This document shows positions 1 through 7,081 of a stretch of DNA of 7,788 nucleotides, piece after piece. The first letter of the stretch is position 1; each line of letters begins with the position of its first letter. Below the pieces are notes generated by a model, which had not been told where the DNA came from, did no database searches, and was given only the letters and a program-made list of their open reading frames with translations. The DNA is from an uncultured Aquificaceae bacterium (lineage in GTDB: Bacteria > Aquificota > Aquificia > Aquificales > Aquificaceae), in contig CALLAD010000013.1 in assembly GCA_938002625.1 (NCBI GenBank), forward strand, positions 1 to 7,788, written 5' to 3'. The translations under genes and the position numbers were made by a program.

Positions 1-64
1 CACTGATCCCTAAAGGATTGCCTGAGACTTTGGCTGTAATGATAGGTGGCCCATGAGGCGACGG
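1..64. other. unassigned left edge, not matching the gene it abuts
   Basis: The adjoining aldolase-family gene should continue leftward through a stretch encoding roughly His-Val-Asn before the Gly at base 65, but none of the three + frames does so. The frame of the downstream gene has stops at 11-13 and 23-25. The frame starting at base 3 is open for 16 codons and then stops at 51-53. The remaining frame has several stops. The bases just before the junction (56-70) are also more G+C rich than the rest of the window. This looks like a join between unrelated sequences: a contig-edge artefact, a rearrangement or an insertion. I cannot tell which. Confidence 0.6.
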
Positions 65-511
65 GGCGCCGATATGGAAAGGGAAATGCTAAGGGATTTT
101 GGTTATGTATCTAAGGTTTGTGAAGAATGGGGGATGCCCTTGCTTGCTATGGTATACGGAAGAGGAAAGGATATGAACCAATATGACCCAAAAATAGTTG
201 CCCACTGCGCAAGGCTGGGTGCGGAGCTCGGTGCCGATATAGTAAAGGTGCCACACACGGGTGATATAGAAAGCTTTGCAAAGGCCATAGAAGGATGCCC
301 TATACCTGTAGTAATAGCTGGTGGTCCAAAGATGAAAACGGAAAGGGAAGTGCTTGAAATGGTCTATGGTGCCATAAAAGCTGGAGCAAAGGGGCTTTCT
401 GTGGGAAGGAATATTTTCCAAGCAAGGGATAGGATAAAAATGGTTAAAGCTCTTAGCCTTATAGTTCATGAGGAGGCTGATGTTGAAGCTGCTATAAAAA
501 TCCTTGAGTGA
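53..511 (+). CDS. 5'-truncated ADTH synthase / DhnA-type class I aldolase (C-terminal half)
   Basis: Likely 2-amino-3,7-dideoxy-D-threo-hept-6-ulosonate (ADTH) synthase. This cytoplasmic TIM-barrel enzyme of the DhnA/class I fructose-bisphosphate aldolase family joins L-aspartate semialdehyde to a 6-deoxy-5-ketohexose phosphate in the archaeal-type route to 3-dehydroquinate. Family similarity starts at Gly5 (base 65). Visible are a conserved tyrosine (Tyr35, MVYGRG), the predicted Schiff-base lysine (Lys65, GADIVK) and two C-terminal phosphate-binding loops (AGGPK near 89-93; SVGRNIF near 116-122). The whole family is about 265 residues, so over 110 N-terminal residues, including the aspartate-bearing segment, are absent. 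ATG 53 is merely the first start codon after in-frame stops at 11 and 23, with no good ribosome binding site, so it is probably not a true start. As it stands the fragment should be inactive. A plain fructose-bisphosphate aldolase function cannot be excluded, but the partner AroB' at the other end of the window favours ADTH synthase. Confidence 0.8.
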   Translation: MRRRGADMEREMLRDFGYVSKVCEEWGMPLLAMVYGRGKDMNQYDPKIVAHCARLGAELGADIVKVPHTGDIESFAKAIEGCPIPVVIAGGPKMKTEREVLEMVYGAIKAGAKGLSVGRNIFQARDRIKMVKALSLIVHEEADVEAAIKILE

Positions 512-516
512 GGAGG
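511..516 (+). promoter_or_regulatory. ribosome binding site of fabI
   Basis: AGGAGG overlaps the stop codon of the aldolase-family gene and lies 5 bases before ATG 522. It decides the fabI start: the TTG at 504 would add six residues but would place this site inside the gene. Confidence 0.8.
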
Positions 517-521
517 CAGGC

Positions 522-1340
522 ATGGGGCTTTTAGAAGGTAAAAGGGCTCTTATTACTGGAGTAGCCAACGAAAGAAGTATAGCTTACGGAATAGCAAAGT
601 CCTTCCATAGGGAGGGTGCAGAGCTTGCTTTCACTTATGCCAATGAGAAGCTAAAAAAGAGGGTTGAAGAAATAGCGGAAGAGTTTGGCTCTAACCTTGT
701 GTTTGAATGTGATGTTTCAAAGGATGAGGATATAAAGTCTCTTGGTGAGTGGCTTTCTCAAGTATGGGGAAAATTTGATATATTGGTTCATTCCATAGCC
801 TTTGCGCCAAGGGATGAATTTAAGGGTGGAGTAATAGACACTTCAAGGGAAGGTTTTAAAATAGCCATGGATATATCCGTATATTCCCTTATAGCCCTAA
901 CAAGGGAGCTACTTCCCCTTATGGAGGGTAGAGAAGGATCAATTATTACCCTTTCTTATTATGGTGCGGAGAAGGTTGTTCCCCACTATAATGTGATGGG
1001 TATAGCAAAGGCTGCTTTAGAGGCTACCGTTAGATACCTTGCCTATGATATAGCCAAGCATGGCCATAGAATAAACGCCATATCGGCAGGACCAGTAAAA
1101 ACCCTTGCCGCCTATAGCATAACAGGTTTTCACCTTCTTATGGAGCATACCATAAAGGTAAATCCCTTTGGAAGGGCTATAACCATAGAAGAAGTAGGTG
1201 ATACTGCCGCATTTTTGTGTAGCCCATGGGCAAGGGCTATCACGGGAGAAGTTATACACGTAGACAATGGCTACCATATAATGGGAGTTTTTGGAAGGGA
1301 GGAAGAAATTAAAAAAGAAGTTTTTAGTGAAGGTAAGTAA
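522..1340 (+). CDS. fabI: enoyl-[acyl-carrier-protein] reductase (NADH), FabI
   Basis: Reduces the trans-2-enoyl-ACP double bond in the last step of each cycle of type II fatty acid synthesis, in the cytoplasm. The 272-residue protein is a short-chain dehydrogenase fold of the usual FabI size. It has the FabI-type nucleotide-binding signature GVANERSIAYGIAK (13-26) and the catalytic set Tyr146, Tyr156 and Lys163 in SYYGAEKVVPHYNVMGIAK. It also has the NAISAGPVKTLAA segment (185-197) and the substrate-loop Phe203. The numbering of these residues coincides with E. coli FabI. Residue 93 is Ala where E. coli has Gly, but Ala is also found in other bacterial FabI proteins. A charged tail (about 258-272, rich in Glu and Lys) exceeds the E. 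coli end by roughly ten residues. The start at ATG 522 is chosen because AGGAGG lies 5 bases upstream. The stop TAA shares its last base with the purL ATG, implying translational coupling. Confidence 0.96.
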   Translation: MGLLEGKRALITGVANERSIAYGIAKSFHREGAELAFTYANEKLKKRVEEIAEEFGSNLVFECDVSKDEDIKSLGEWLSQVWGKFDILVHSIAFAPRDEFKGGVIDTSREGFKIAMDISVYSLIALTRELLPLMEGREGSIITLSYYGAEKVVPHYNVMGIAKAALEATVRYLAYDIAKHGHRINAISAGPVKTLAAYSITGFHLLMEHTIKVNPFGRAITIEEVGDTAAFLCSPWARAITGEVIHVDNGYHIMGVFGREEEIKKEVFSEGK

Positions 1341-3562
1341 TGAAATCCTTTGAACTTTTTGGTTTAAAAGAGGAAGAATACAAGACAATAGTTGAGAAGC
1401 TTCAAAGGGAACCAAGAGATACGGAGCTTGGCGTACTTGGTGCCTTATGGTCAGAGCATTGCTCTTATAAGTCTTCAAAGGTACACCTAAAGAAGCTTCC
1501 CACAAAGGCATTATGGGTAATTCAAGGTCCTGGGGAAAACGCAGGAGTTGTAGAACTTGACCATAAGGTTTGGCTTGCCTTTAAAATAGAAAGCCACAAC
1601 CACCCATCCTATATAGAACCCTTTCATGGTGCGGCTACAGGAATTGGCGGAATTATAAGGGATATACTCTCTATGGGGGCAAGGCCAATAGCCTTGGCGG
1701 ATTCTTTAAGGTTTGGCCTTCCCGTTGATAAAAGAATCGTAAAAGGTGTAGTAAGGGGCATATCCCACTATGGCAACTGCATAGGCATACCTACCATAGC
1801 GGGTGAAGCATATTTTGAAGAGTGTTATAAAACAAACCCATTGGTTAACGCCTTTTGCCTTGGAGTAATACCAGCGGGTAAGATGCTAAGGGCAAGGGGG
1901 AAGGCTGGAGATTTACTCTTTTTGCTTGGTTCGTCTACTGGTAGGGATGGTATACATGGCGCCGTTATGGCTTCTGGTGAGTTTGGGGAAGATATAGAAG
2001 AAAAATTACCCAATGTACAAATAGGAGATCCATACTTTGGTAAAAAGCTTATAGAGGCCTTACTTCAGATTATAGATGAGGGTTTAATAACTGGCCTTCA
2101 GGATTTAGGTGCCGCTGGGCTTTCTGGTTCTGCTTCCGAGCTTGCGAGCAAATCTAAATGTGGTGTTGAACTATGGCTCCACAAGGTGCCCTTAAGGGAA
2201 GAAAACATGACACCCTTTGAGATATTGCTTTCCGAAAGCCAAGAGAGAATGCTCTTAGTAACACAAGAAGATAAGGTAGAAAGACTAAAGGAGCTTGCCA
2301 AGTATTACCACCTTGAAGGCGAAGTGGTTGGAAAGCTAACAAAGGATGGCGTCCTTAGGGCCTATTTCAAGGATGAAATAGTATGCGAGCTTCCTGTAAG
2401 CTTAATAGTGGACTCCGCTCCCCTTTATGAAAAACCCTACGAGGAGCCAAAATATATAAACTCTTTAAGAAACTTTGATCAAAATACCTTGGAAGAAATA
2501 GAGGGAAAGCACATTTTAGAAGCCTTAAAGAAGCTACTTGCTTCACCAAACCTATGCTCAAAGGAATGGATTTACAGCCAATACGATTACCAAGTGGGAA
2601 CAAACACAGTAATAAAGCCCGGTGGAGATGCCGCCCTTCTGAGGATAAAATGGGTAGAAAAGCCAGAGATAAAAAGCGATAAGCTTGTAGCCATAACGGT
2701 AGAAGGTAACGGTAGAATGCTTTTCTTGAATCCCTACGAGGGAAGTAAATACATAGTGGCAGAAGCTTTGAGAAATCTTGCGTGTGTTGGTGCAAAGCCC
2801 TTAGGAATAACGGATTGCCTAAACTTTGGAAATCCAGATAGACCAGAAATAATGTGGCAATTGGTAAAAGCCATAGAGGGTTTGGCCTTTGCTTGTGAGT
2901 ATTTTGAAGTTCCCATAGTAAGCGGTAATGTTTCCCTGTATAACGAGACGGTGGAAAAGGAAGTGATAAGAAACATATATCCAACTCCTATAATTGTTGC
3001 AGTTGGAGCAGTGGAGGGTGGTAAGTTTATAGACCATAAGTTCAAGGAGGAGGGTGACTTAGTGCTTCTTATAGGCGATATAAAAAGGGATATGTCTGTT
3101 GCTGGGAGCGAATTTTTGAAGGTAATCCACGGTAAGGTGCTTGGTGATGTGCCCTATGTGGATATGGAAAAGGAAAAGAACCTTCATAAACTACTGCTAA
3201 AGCTTATAGAGGAAGATGTTATAAAATCAGCCCATGATGTTTCTGTTGGTGGGCTTGCAGTAGCCCTTCTTGAAAGTTTATTCCATACAAACTTAGGGCT
3301 TGATGTAAACCTTTATTTAGATGGTAGGCTTGACTTTTTCCTCTTCTCAGAAAATCCCACCCTTGTGGTGGTAAGCGTAGAAAGGGAAAGAGTTGAACAC
3401 TTAAAGGACCTTGTGGAATCTTATGGTCTTGATTGGATGCTCCTTGGTAGGTTAAGGGAAGGAGGCTTTTTTAGCCTGACTAACAACGAAGAGAAGATTT
3501 TTGAAGTTAATATAAGGGAACTTCAGGAAATATGGGAAAAATCCTTAGAAAGCCTTCTATAA
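1340..3562 (+). CDS. purL: phosphoribosylformylglycinamidine synthase subunit PurL (small type)
   Basis: Synthetase subunit of FGAM synthase, the fourth step of de novo purine synthesis. It converts FGAR, ATP and ammonia to FGAM. At 740 residues it is the small, Bacillus/Thermotoga-type PurL, which works in a complex with PurS and the glutaminase PurQ; neither is in this window. Motifs in order: SEHCSYKSSK (38-47, with His40); KIESHNHPS (82-90, with the conserved His86/His88 pair); GAATGIGGIIRD (97-108); GLQDLGAAGLSGSASE (252-267); and, in the second repeat, SAHDVSVGGLA (630-640). The internal duplication expected of the family is apparent. The start is supported by GAAGGT at 1329-1334, 5 bases before the ATG, and by the usual N-terminal FGL..EEY start. 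It overlaps the fabI stop by one base, and its own 3' end overlaps lspA by 31 bases. No defects seen. Confidence 0.97.
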   Translation: MKSFELFGLKEEEYKTIVEKLQREPRDTELGVLGALWSEHCSYKSSKVHLKKLPTKALWVIQGPGENAGVVELDHKVWLAFKIESHNHPSYIEPFHGAATGIGGIIRDILSMGARPIALADSLRFGLPVDKRIVKGVVRGISHYGNCIGIPTIAGEAYFEECYKTNPLVNAFCLGVIPAGKMLRARGKAGDLLFLLGSSTGRDGIHGAVMASGEFGEDIEEKLPNVQIGDPYFGKKLIEALLQIIDEGLITGLQDLGAAGLSGSASELASKSKCGVELWLHKVPLREENMTPFEILLSESQERMLLVTQEDKVERLKELAKYYHLEGEVVGKLTKDGVLRAYFKDEIVCELPVSLIVDSAPLYEKPYEEPKYINSLRNFDQNTLEEIEGKHILEALKKLLASPNLCSKEWIYSQYDYQVGTNTVIKPGGDAALLRIKWVEKPEIKSDKLVAITVEGNGRMLFLNPYEGSKYIVAEALRNLACVGAKPLGITDCLNFGNPDRPEIMWQLVKAIEGLAFACEYFEVPIVSGNVSLYNETVEKEVIRNIYPTPIIVAVGAVEGGKFIDHKFKEEGDLVLLIGDIKRDMSVAGSEFLKVIHGKVLGDVPYVDMEKEKNLHKLLLKLIEEDVIKSAHDVSVGGLAVALLESLFHTNLGLDVNLYLDGRLDFFLFSENPTLVVVSVERERVEHLKDLVESYGLDWMLLGRLREGGFFSLTNNEEKIFEVNIRELQEIWEKSLESLL

Positions 3563-4005
3563 TATACATCCTCATTGCCATCCTTATCCTTCTTTTAGAC
3601 CTTTTTACAAAAAACATGGCGGAGAAGCATCTTGCGGAAAAAGAAATCACCCTATTGCCCTTTCTTCATCTTGTCTTAGTGTACAATAAGGGAGTAGCTT
3701 TTGGCATACTTTCCGATGCTCCAGATATTGTGAGATTACCCGTACTATTAATAACTCCCATATTAGCCTTGATAATAACCTTTGTGTATACCATAAAGTC
3801 CAAAAAGGTCTTAGATGCCATGCTTATGGGTATGGTGGGTGGGGGTGCCTTGGGGAACTTTTACGATAGGCTTTTTTTGGGCAGCGTTAGGGATTTTATA
3901 TACCTCTCCTATGGTGGGCTTTCTTGGCCAGCTTTTAACGTAGCCGATGCCAGCATAAGCTTGGCCATTGTTATGTTTATACTCCAAGCTTTACTAAAAA
4001 GGTAG
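3532..4005 (+). CDS. lspA: lipoprotein signal peptidase (signal peptidase II)
   Basis: Inner-membrane aspartyl protease that removes the signal peptide from lipid-modified prolipoproteins. The protein has 157 residues, the normal family length. About four hydrophobic membrane segments are visible (roughly 9-27, 66-87, 95-110, 134-154). Conserved boxes are LDLFTK (22-27; many homologues have DQ here), VYNKGVAFGI (50-59), GALGNFYDR (105-113), VRDFI (119-123) and WPAFNVADASI (132-142). The catalytic aspartates by family homology are Asp121 and Asp139. The start is forced: no other ATG, GTG or TTG occurs in frame before the first membrane segment is lost. A purine-rich AAGGGA at 3514-3519 could serve as ribosome binding site. 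Its first 31 bases lie inside purL, so its translation is probably coupled to purL. Confidence 0.95.
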   Translation: MGKILRKPSIIYILIAILILLLDLFTKNMAEKHLAEKEITLLPFLHLVLVYNKGVAFGILSDAPDIVRLPVLLITPILALIITFVYTIKSKKVLDAMLMGMVGGGALGNFYDRLFLGSVRDFIYLSYGGLSWPAFNVADASISLAIVMFILQALLKR

Positions 4006-4026
4006 GAACTGGAAAAAAGGACTTTT

Positions 4027-4039
4027 TGATATATATTTT
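4027..4039 (+). promoter_or_regulatory. possible -10 region before gatC
   Basis: The 42-base gap between lspA and gatC is very A+T rich. It contains TGATATATATTTT, which offers an extended -10 (TG-A-TATATA, 4027-4035) or a TATTTT box (4034-4039) 8 bases before the gatC ATG. No convincing -35 is visible. With no Shine-Dalgarno near the ATG, a leaderless or very short-leader transcript is possible. A+T-rich sequence yields such boxes by chance, so this is tentative. Confidence 0.35.
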
Positions 4040-4047
4040 TTGATAGC

Positions 4048-4320
4048 ATGGAGATAAAAAAGGTTGCTTACTTAGCAAGGATAAAGCTTACGGAGGAAGA
4101 GGAAGAATACTTTGAAAAACAACTTCAAAGTATACTTTCCTTCGTGGAGCAATTAAAAGAAGTAGATACAGAAGGAATAGAGCCCTTCCTTCCTCCCTTT
4201 GAGGAAACACCCTTGAGGAATGACGATCCAGTAAGGGATTTTGACCCATCCCTATTGCTCAAACAAGCCCCAGAGAGTGAGGATAACTTTTTCGTAGTCC
4301 CAAGAGTAGTAGAATATTAA
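4048..4320 (+). CDS. gatC: aspartyl/glutamyl-tRNA(Asn/Gln) amidotransferase subunit C
   Basis: Small stabilising subunit of the GatCAB amidotransferase. The complex converts Asp-tRNA(Asn) and/or Glu-tRNA(Gln) to the correctly charged Asn- and Gln-tRNAs in the cytoplasm; gatA and gatB are not in this window. The 90-residue protein shows the typical GatC layout: [13 protein letters not shown] (6-18), a helical segment with [14 protein letters not shown] (33-46), and the C-terminal [16 protein letters not shown] (74-89). It is a few residues shorter at the N-terminus than most homologues, which have about five to six residues before the first helix motif. An in-frame TGA at 4027-4029, with no start codon between, rules out a longer conventional start. 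There is no Shine-Dalgarno near the ATG; the nearest purine run is about 27 bases away. It ends 4 bases before recA. Confidence 0.92.
   Translation: MEIKKVAYLARIKLTEEEEEYFEKQLQSILSFVEQLKEVDTEGIEPFLPPFEETPLRNDDPVRDFDPSLLLKQAPESEDNFFVVPRVVEY
4310..4315 (+). promoter_or_regulatory. possible -10 box (TAGAAT) before recA
   Basis: TAGAAT fits the TANNNT -10 pattern and ends 9 bases before the recA ATG. The following TATTAA (4315-4320) is an alternative. The box lies inside the end of gatC. No Shine-Dalgarno is recognisable in the 20 bases before recA and no clear -35 is seen. It may drive a separate, possibly leaderless, recA transcript; weak evidence alone. Confidence 0.3.
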
Positions 4321-4324
4321 TACT

Positions 4325-5344
4325 ATGGAAGAAATTCAAAAAGAGGCTGTTGAAAAAAGAAAAGCTCTTGAGAATGCCCTAGCAAGCATAGAGAGACGTT
4401 TTGGTAAAGGCAGCATAATGCCCCTAAGGAATGCTGAAAAAGTTAAAGTGGATGTAATACCCACTGGTTCTCTTGCCTTAGATATAGCCACTGGAATAGG
4501 AGGGATCCCAAAGGGTAGAGTTATAGAAATATTTGGTCCAGAATCCTCTGGAAAAACTACCCTTGCATTGCACATAATAGCAGAAGCCCAAAGAAAAGGT
4601 GGAATAGCCGTGTTCATAGATGCAGAGCATGCCCTTGATCCAAAGTATGCCGAGAAGATAGGCGTAGATACAGAAAGACTATACATATCACAACCTGACT
4701 ATGGAGAGCAAGCCTTGGAAATAGCCGAAAGCCTTGTGGCAAGCAATGCGGTGGACGTTATAGTCATAGACTCTGTTGCTGCCCTTGTGCCAAAGGACGA
4801 GCTGGAGGGTGAAATAGGAGAAGCCCATGTGGGAAAGCAAGCAAGGCTTATGTCCCAAGCCCTAAGGAAGCTAAAGGGTATGGCTCATAAAGCTAACACT
4901 GCCATAATTTTTATAAATCAACTTAGGGAAAAGATAGGAGTTATGTTTGGAAATCCCGAAACAACACCAGGGGGAAGAGCTCTTAAGTTCTTTGCCGACA
5001 TGAGATTAGACGTAAGGCGTATAGGGGATATAAAGGACGGAGGAGAAAAGTCTGGAAATAGGATAAGGGTAAAGGTTGTAAAAAATAAACTGGCTCCACC
5101 CTTTCAAGAGGCAGAGTTTGATGTAATATACGGGGAAGGCATATGCAAACTGTGTGACCTTATTGATGTAGGTAGTGAATTGAAGGTTATAAACAAAAGC
5201 GGGGCATGGTATAGCTATGGTGATATAAGGCTTGGTCAAGGCAAGGAACAGGCTAAAAAGTTTCTTATGGAAAATCCAGAGATTGCTAAGGAAATAGAAG
5301 AGAAAGTAAGGGAGGTGGCTGGTCTTGCTTCAACTGATACTTAA
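4325..5344 (+). CDS. recA: recombinase RecA
   Basis: ATP-dependent DNA strand-exchange protein that forms filaments on single-stranded DNA. It acts in homologous recombination and repair and stimulates LexA-type autocleavage where that system exists. The 339 residues match the normal bacterial length. Visible are the N-terminal segment with RRFGKGSIM (24-32), Walker [10 protein letters not shown] (71-79), DAEHALD (99-105) with the catalytic glutamate Glu101, and Walker B VIVID (145-149). The DNA-binding loop regions are around 160-170 and 198-218, ending in the [12 protein letters not shown] block (211-222), and a C-terminal domain follows. The tail after about 334 is short and only weakly acidic, unlike the strongly acidic E. 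coli tail. The start fits the family and is the only good ATG after gatC. There is no intein or frameshift. The last 20 bases overlap the next gene, and the ribosome binding site of that gene lies within recA. Confidence 0.98.
   Translation: MEEIQKEAVEKRKALENALASIERRFGKGSIMPLRNAEKVKVDVIPTGSLALDIATGIGGIPKGRVIEIFGPESSGKTTLALHIIAEAQRKGGIAVFIDAEHALDPKYAEKIGVDTERLYISQPDYGEQALEIAESLVASNAVDVIVIDSVAALVPKDELEGEIGEAHVGKQARLMSQALRKLKGMAHKANTAIIFINQLREKIGVMFGNPETTPGGRALKFFADMRLDVRRIGDIKDGGEKSGNRIRVKVVKNKLAPPFQEAEFDVIYGEGICKLCDLIDVGSELKVINKSGAWYSYGDIRLGQGKEQAKKFLMENPEIAKEIEEKVREVAGLASTDT
5311..5317 (+). promoter_or_regulatory. ribosome binding site deciding the TTG start of pilT
   Basis: GGAGGTG is a full match to the anti-Shine-Dalgarno complement and sits 7 bases before TTG 5325. 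It supports a non-ATG start there rather than any later codon, and it lies within the recA coding sequence. Confidence 0.75.
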
Positions 5345-6422
5345 AAGAGCGGTAGAGCTTGGAGCTTCGGACATTCACATAAAGACTGGGAAAGTACCTG
5401 TAATAAGGGTAAAAAAGCAACTAAGGGACCTTAAGGATTTTCCCCCATTGGATGAAGCAGTCATTGAGTTAATAGTAAAAGAAGTACTGGGTAGAGGTCG
5501 GAAAAAAAGGGCAGAATTTGAAGAGTTTGGAGAGGTGGACACATCCTATTCCCTACCAGGCGTGGCTCGCTTTCGTGTTAACATTTATAGGCAGAGAGGC
5601 ACGGTCGGATTGGCTTTTAGGATAGTGCCTATTCATATACCACCTTTTGAAAGCCTTAACCTTCCCGAGGTTATGAAAAAGGTAGTATTGAAAAATATAA
5701 AAGGTCTAATCTTAGTAACTGGACCAACTGGAGCTGGTAAATCTACTACTCTTGCTGCTCTCATAGACGCCATAAACTCTAATAAGGAAATGCTGATAAT
5801 CACAATAGAGGATCCAATAGAATACCTTTTTACCGATAAAAGGTCTTTTATAGTGCAGCGGGAGGTAGGTATAGATACCCAATCCTTTGCAAGGGGACTG
5901 CGGGCTGCATTAAGGGAGGATCCAGACGTTATAATGGTTGGTGAAATAAGAGATCCAGAAACTGCTCAAATAGCCTTGCAAGCCGCAGAAACTGGACACC
6001 TTGTTATGTCCACTTTACATACGCTTGATGCAAAGGAAACAATAAACAGGTTTATAGGAATGTTTAATTTAGAGGCGAGAGAACAGATAAGAATACAGCT
6101 GGCGGAAACTCTTATAGCCATATTTTCTCAGAGGTTATTACCCAAGGCTGATGGATCGGGTGTAATTCCAGCGGTGGAAGTGCTTATAAACACAGCCGCC
6201 ATAAAGGAGGCTATTTTAGATCTCACTAAGTTTGACCATATACCCTCTCTCCTTGAAAAGGGTAAGCTAGTTTACGGAACCCAGACCTTTGATCAGCACC
6301 TGGAGGAGCTTTACAGGAAAGGGCTTATTGACTATACTACGGCTATAATGCATGCAAGCAAACCTACGGATTTAGAGTTAAAGTTGAAGGGTATATCCGC
6401 TGGAGGTAGGGGTCTTACATGA
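5325..6422 (+). CDS. pilT: PilT/PilU-family type IV pilus retraction ATPase
   Basis: Hexameric cytoplasmic motor of the secretion ATPase superfamily that depolymerises type IV pili for twitching, adhesion or DNA uptake. It has 365 residues, typical of PilT. In order: the N-terminal PAS-like region opening with [12 protein letters not shown] (9-20), Walker [10 protein letters not shown] (133-141), the Asp box IEDPIEY (161-167), Walker [10 protein letters not shown] (202-210, catalytic Glu207), and the His box [10 protein letters not shown] (224-233). The C-terminal AIRNLIRE motif of classical PilT is replaced by AIKEAILD (292-299). The end ([11 protein letters not shown], then DLELKLKGI) resembles PilU-like or other PilT paralogues, so the exact subgroup is open. 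The TTG start is set by a strong ribosome binding site. It overlaps recA by 20 bases and cmk by 4 (ATGA), indicating coupled translation. No other pilus gene is in the window. Confidence 0.92.
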   Translation: MLQLILKRAVELGASDIHIKTGKVPVIRVKKQLRDLKDFPPLDEAVIELIVKEVLGRGRKKRAEFEEFGEVDTSYSLPGVARFRVNIYRQRGTVGLAFRIVPIHIPPFESLNLPEVMKKVVLKNIKGLILVTGPTGAGKSTTLAALIDAINSNKEMLIITIEDPIEYLFTDKRSFIVQREVGIDTQSFARGLRAALREDPDVIMVGEIRDPETAQIALQAAETGHLVMSTLHTLDAKETINRFIGMFNLEAREQIRIQLAETLIAIFSQRLLPKADGSGVIPAVEVLINTAAIKEAILDLTKFDHIPSLLEKGKLVYGTQTFDQHLEELYRKGLIDYTTAIMHASKPTDLELKLKGISAGGRGLT

Positions 6423-7072
6423 AAATAACAATAGATGGCCCTGCGGGTAGTGGAAAAAGCACCATAGCAAAAGAGCTATCCAAAAGGCTTGGTATATTTT
6501 ACCTTAATACGGGATTAGTGTATAGGGCCTTTGCCTATGTTGCCCTTGTAGAAGGTATAGAGGATGAAAACATCCTTGATGTTTTTGAAAAGCCAATGGA
6601 GGTAAAGTTAGGCATTGGAGAGACTAAGGTTTTCTATAAGGGAGAAGATATAAGCCATAGGCTTGGAAATGAAAATATTGGCAAAAGGGCTTCTCAAATA
6701 GCTTCTATACCAGAGTTTAGAGAAAGAATAAATCAGTTTTTTAGGTCTTTGGTTAATGAGGAGCAAGCCCTTATAGAAGGTAGGGATGCAGGTACCCACA
6801 TCTTTCCCCATGCACCCTTGAAAATATTTATTACAGCAGACCTAAAAGAGCGTGCAAGAAGAAGGTATGAACAACTTAAAAAAGAGGGATTAAACCCAAG
6901 CTTTGAAGAAATACTTAAGGCCATAGAAGAAAGGGATAAAAGGGATAAAAATAGACCCATCTATCCCTTTAAACCACCCGAGGATGCTGTAATAATAGAT
7001 ACAACAAACCTGAGCATAGAGGATACTATAGAAAAGGTTTTAAACCTTTTAAAGGAAAGAAGTTGGATATAA
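6419..7072 (+). CDS. cmk: cytidylate kinase
   Basis: Phosphorylates CMP and dCMP to the diphosphates with ATP, in cytoplasmic pyrimidine nucleotide salvage and supply. The 217 residues fit the family. The P-loop GPAGSGKST is at 7-15, and the NTGLVYRA segment (30-37) corresponds to the TGAMYRA substrate loop. EGRDAGTHIFP (119-129) is the CMP-binding EGRD block. Near the C-terminus, RDKRDKNRPIYPF followed by DAVIIDTT matches the family pattern RDxxDxxR...P...DAxxIDTT. The start is supported by GGAGGT at 6402-6407, 11 bases upstream, and by the ATGA overlap with the preceding gene. The last codons overlap a TATAAT box for the next gene and contain a 19-bp palindrome. A paired aroA or rpsA gene, common beside cmk in other bacteria, is not seen here. 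Confidence 0.95.
   Translation: MKITIDGPAGSGKSTIAKELSKRLGIFYLNTGLVYRAFAYVALVEGIEDENILDVFEKPMEVKLGIGETKVFYKGEDISHRLGNENIGKRASQIASIPEFRERINQFFRSLVNEEQALIEGRDAGTHIFPHAPLKIFITADLKERARRRYEQLKKEGLNPSFEEILKAIEERDKRDKNRPIYPFKPPEDAVIIDTTNLSIEDTIEKVLNLLKERSWI
7032..7050. repeat. 19-bp perfect palindrome in the 3' end of cmk
   Basis: AAAAGGTTTTAAACCTTTT has two 9-base inverted arms around a single central T. It lies within the cmk coding sequence, 17 bases before the TATAAT box at 7068, so it covers where a -35 element would be. It is placed like an operator but could be a codon coincidence in A+T-rich sequence. It is not a normal intrinsic terminator, because no T-run follows it directly. Confidence 0.5.
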
Positions 7073-7073
7073 T
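7068..7073 (+). promoter_or_regulatory. consensus -10 box (TATAAT) before the aroB'-type gene
   Basis: TATAAT overlaps the cmk stop codon and is followed by T-rich sequence (T-run through 7079). It ends 8 bases before ATG 7082, so transcription would begin at or next to the start codon. The nearest purine-rich AAGGAAAG (7052-7059) is about 22 bases from the ATG, too far for a ribosome binding site. No TTGACA-like -35 is seen. Best candidate of three similar sites in the window. Confidence 0.45.
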
Positions 7074-7081
7074 TTTTTTCC

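Noticed and set aside
1..53. Short open frame from base 3 encoding about 16 residues before a stop at 51
   Set aside because: Too short to identify, with no family match I can recognise; could be the tail of an unrelated gene or junk at the edge.
52..70. A single extra G in the GGGG run at 63-66 as the cause of the broken aldolase gene
   Set aside because: Removing one G joins to a frame with several stops just upstream and does not restore the expected family residues, so a simple frameshift does not explain it.
507..539. Longer FabI starting at TTG 504
   Set aside because: The AGGAGG at 511-516 is ideally spaced for ATG 522, and the 522 start makes residue numbering coincide with E. coli FabI.
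798..800. FabI residue 93 is Ala rather than Gly, a position linked to triclosan resistance in E. coli
   Set aside because: Ala at this position is found in other FabI proteins that are inhibitor sensitive, so it says little about resistance.
2367..2984. 205-codon open frame on the minus strand inside purL, plus other long antisense frames
   Set aside because: They lie opposite strongly supported genes, show no recognisable domain, and arise from the codon bias of the + strand.
6932..6949. Tandem repeat of AGGGATAAA
   Set aside because: It encodes the RDKRDK part of the conserved RDxxD region of cytidylate kinase; only two copies, so ordinary coding sequence.
7032..7080. Intrinsic terminator after cmk (palindrome plus T-run)
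   Set aside because: The T-run at 7073-7079 is over 20 bases from the palindrome, and the stem is A+T rich with a one-base centre. The geometry does not fit.
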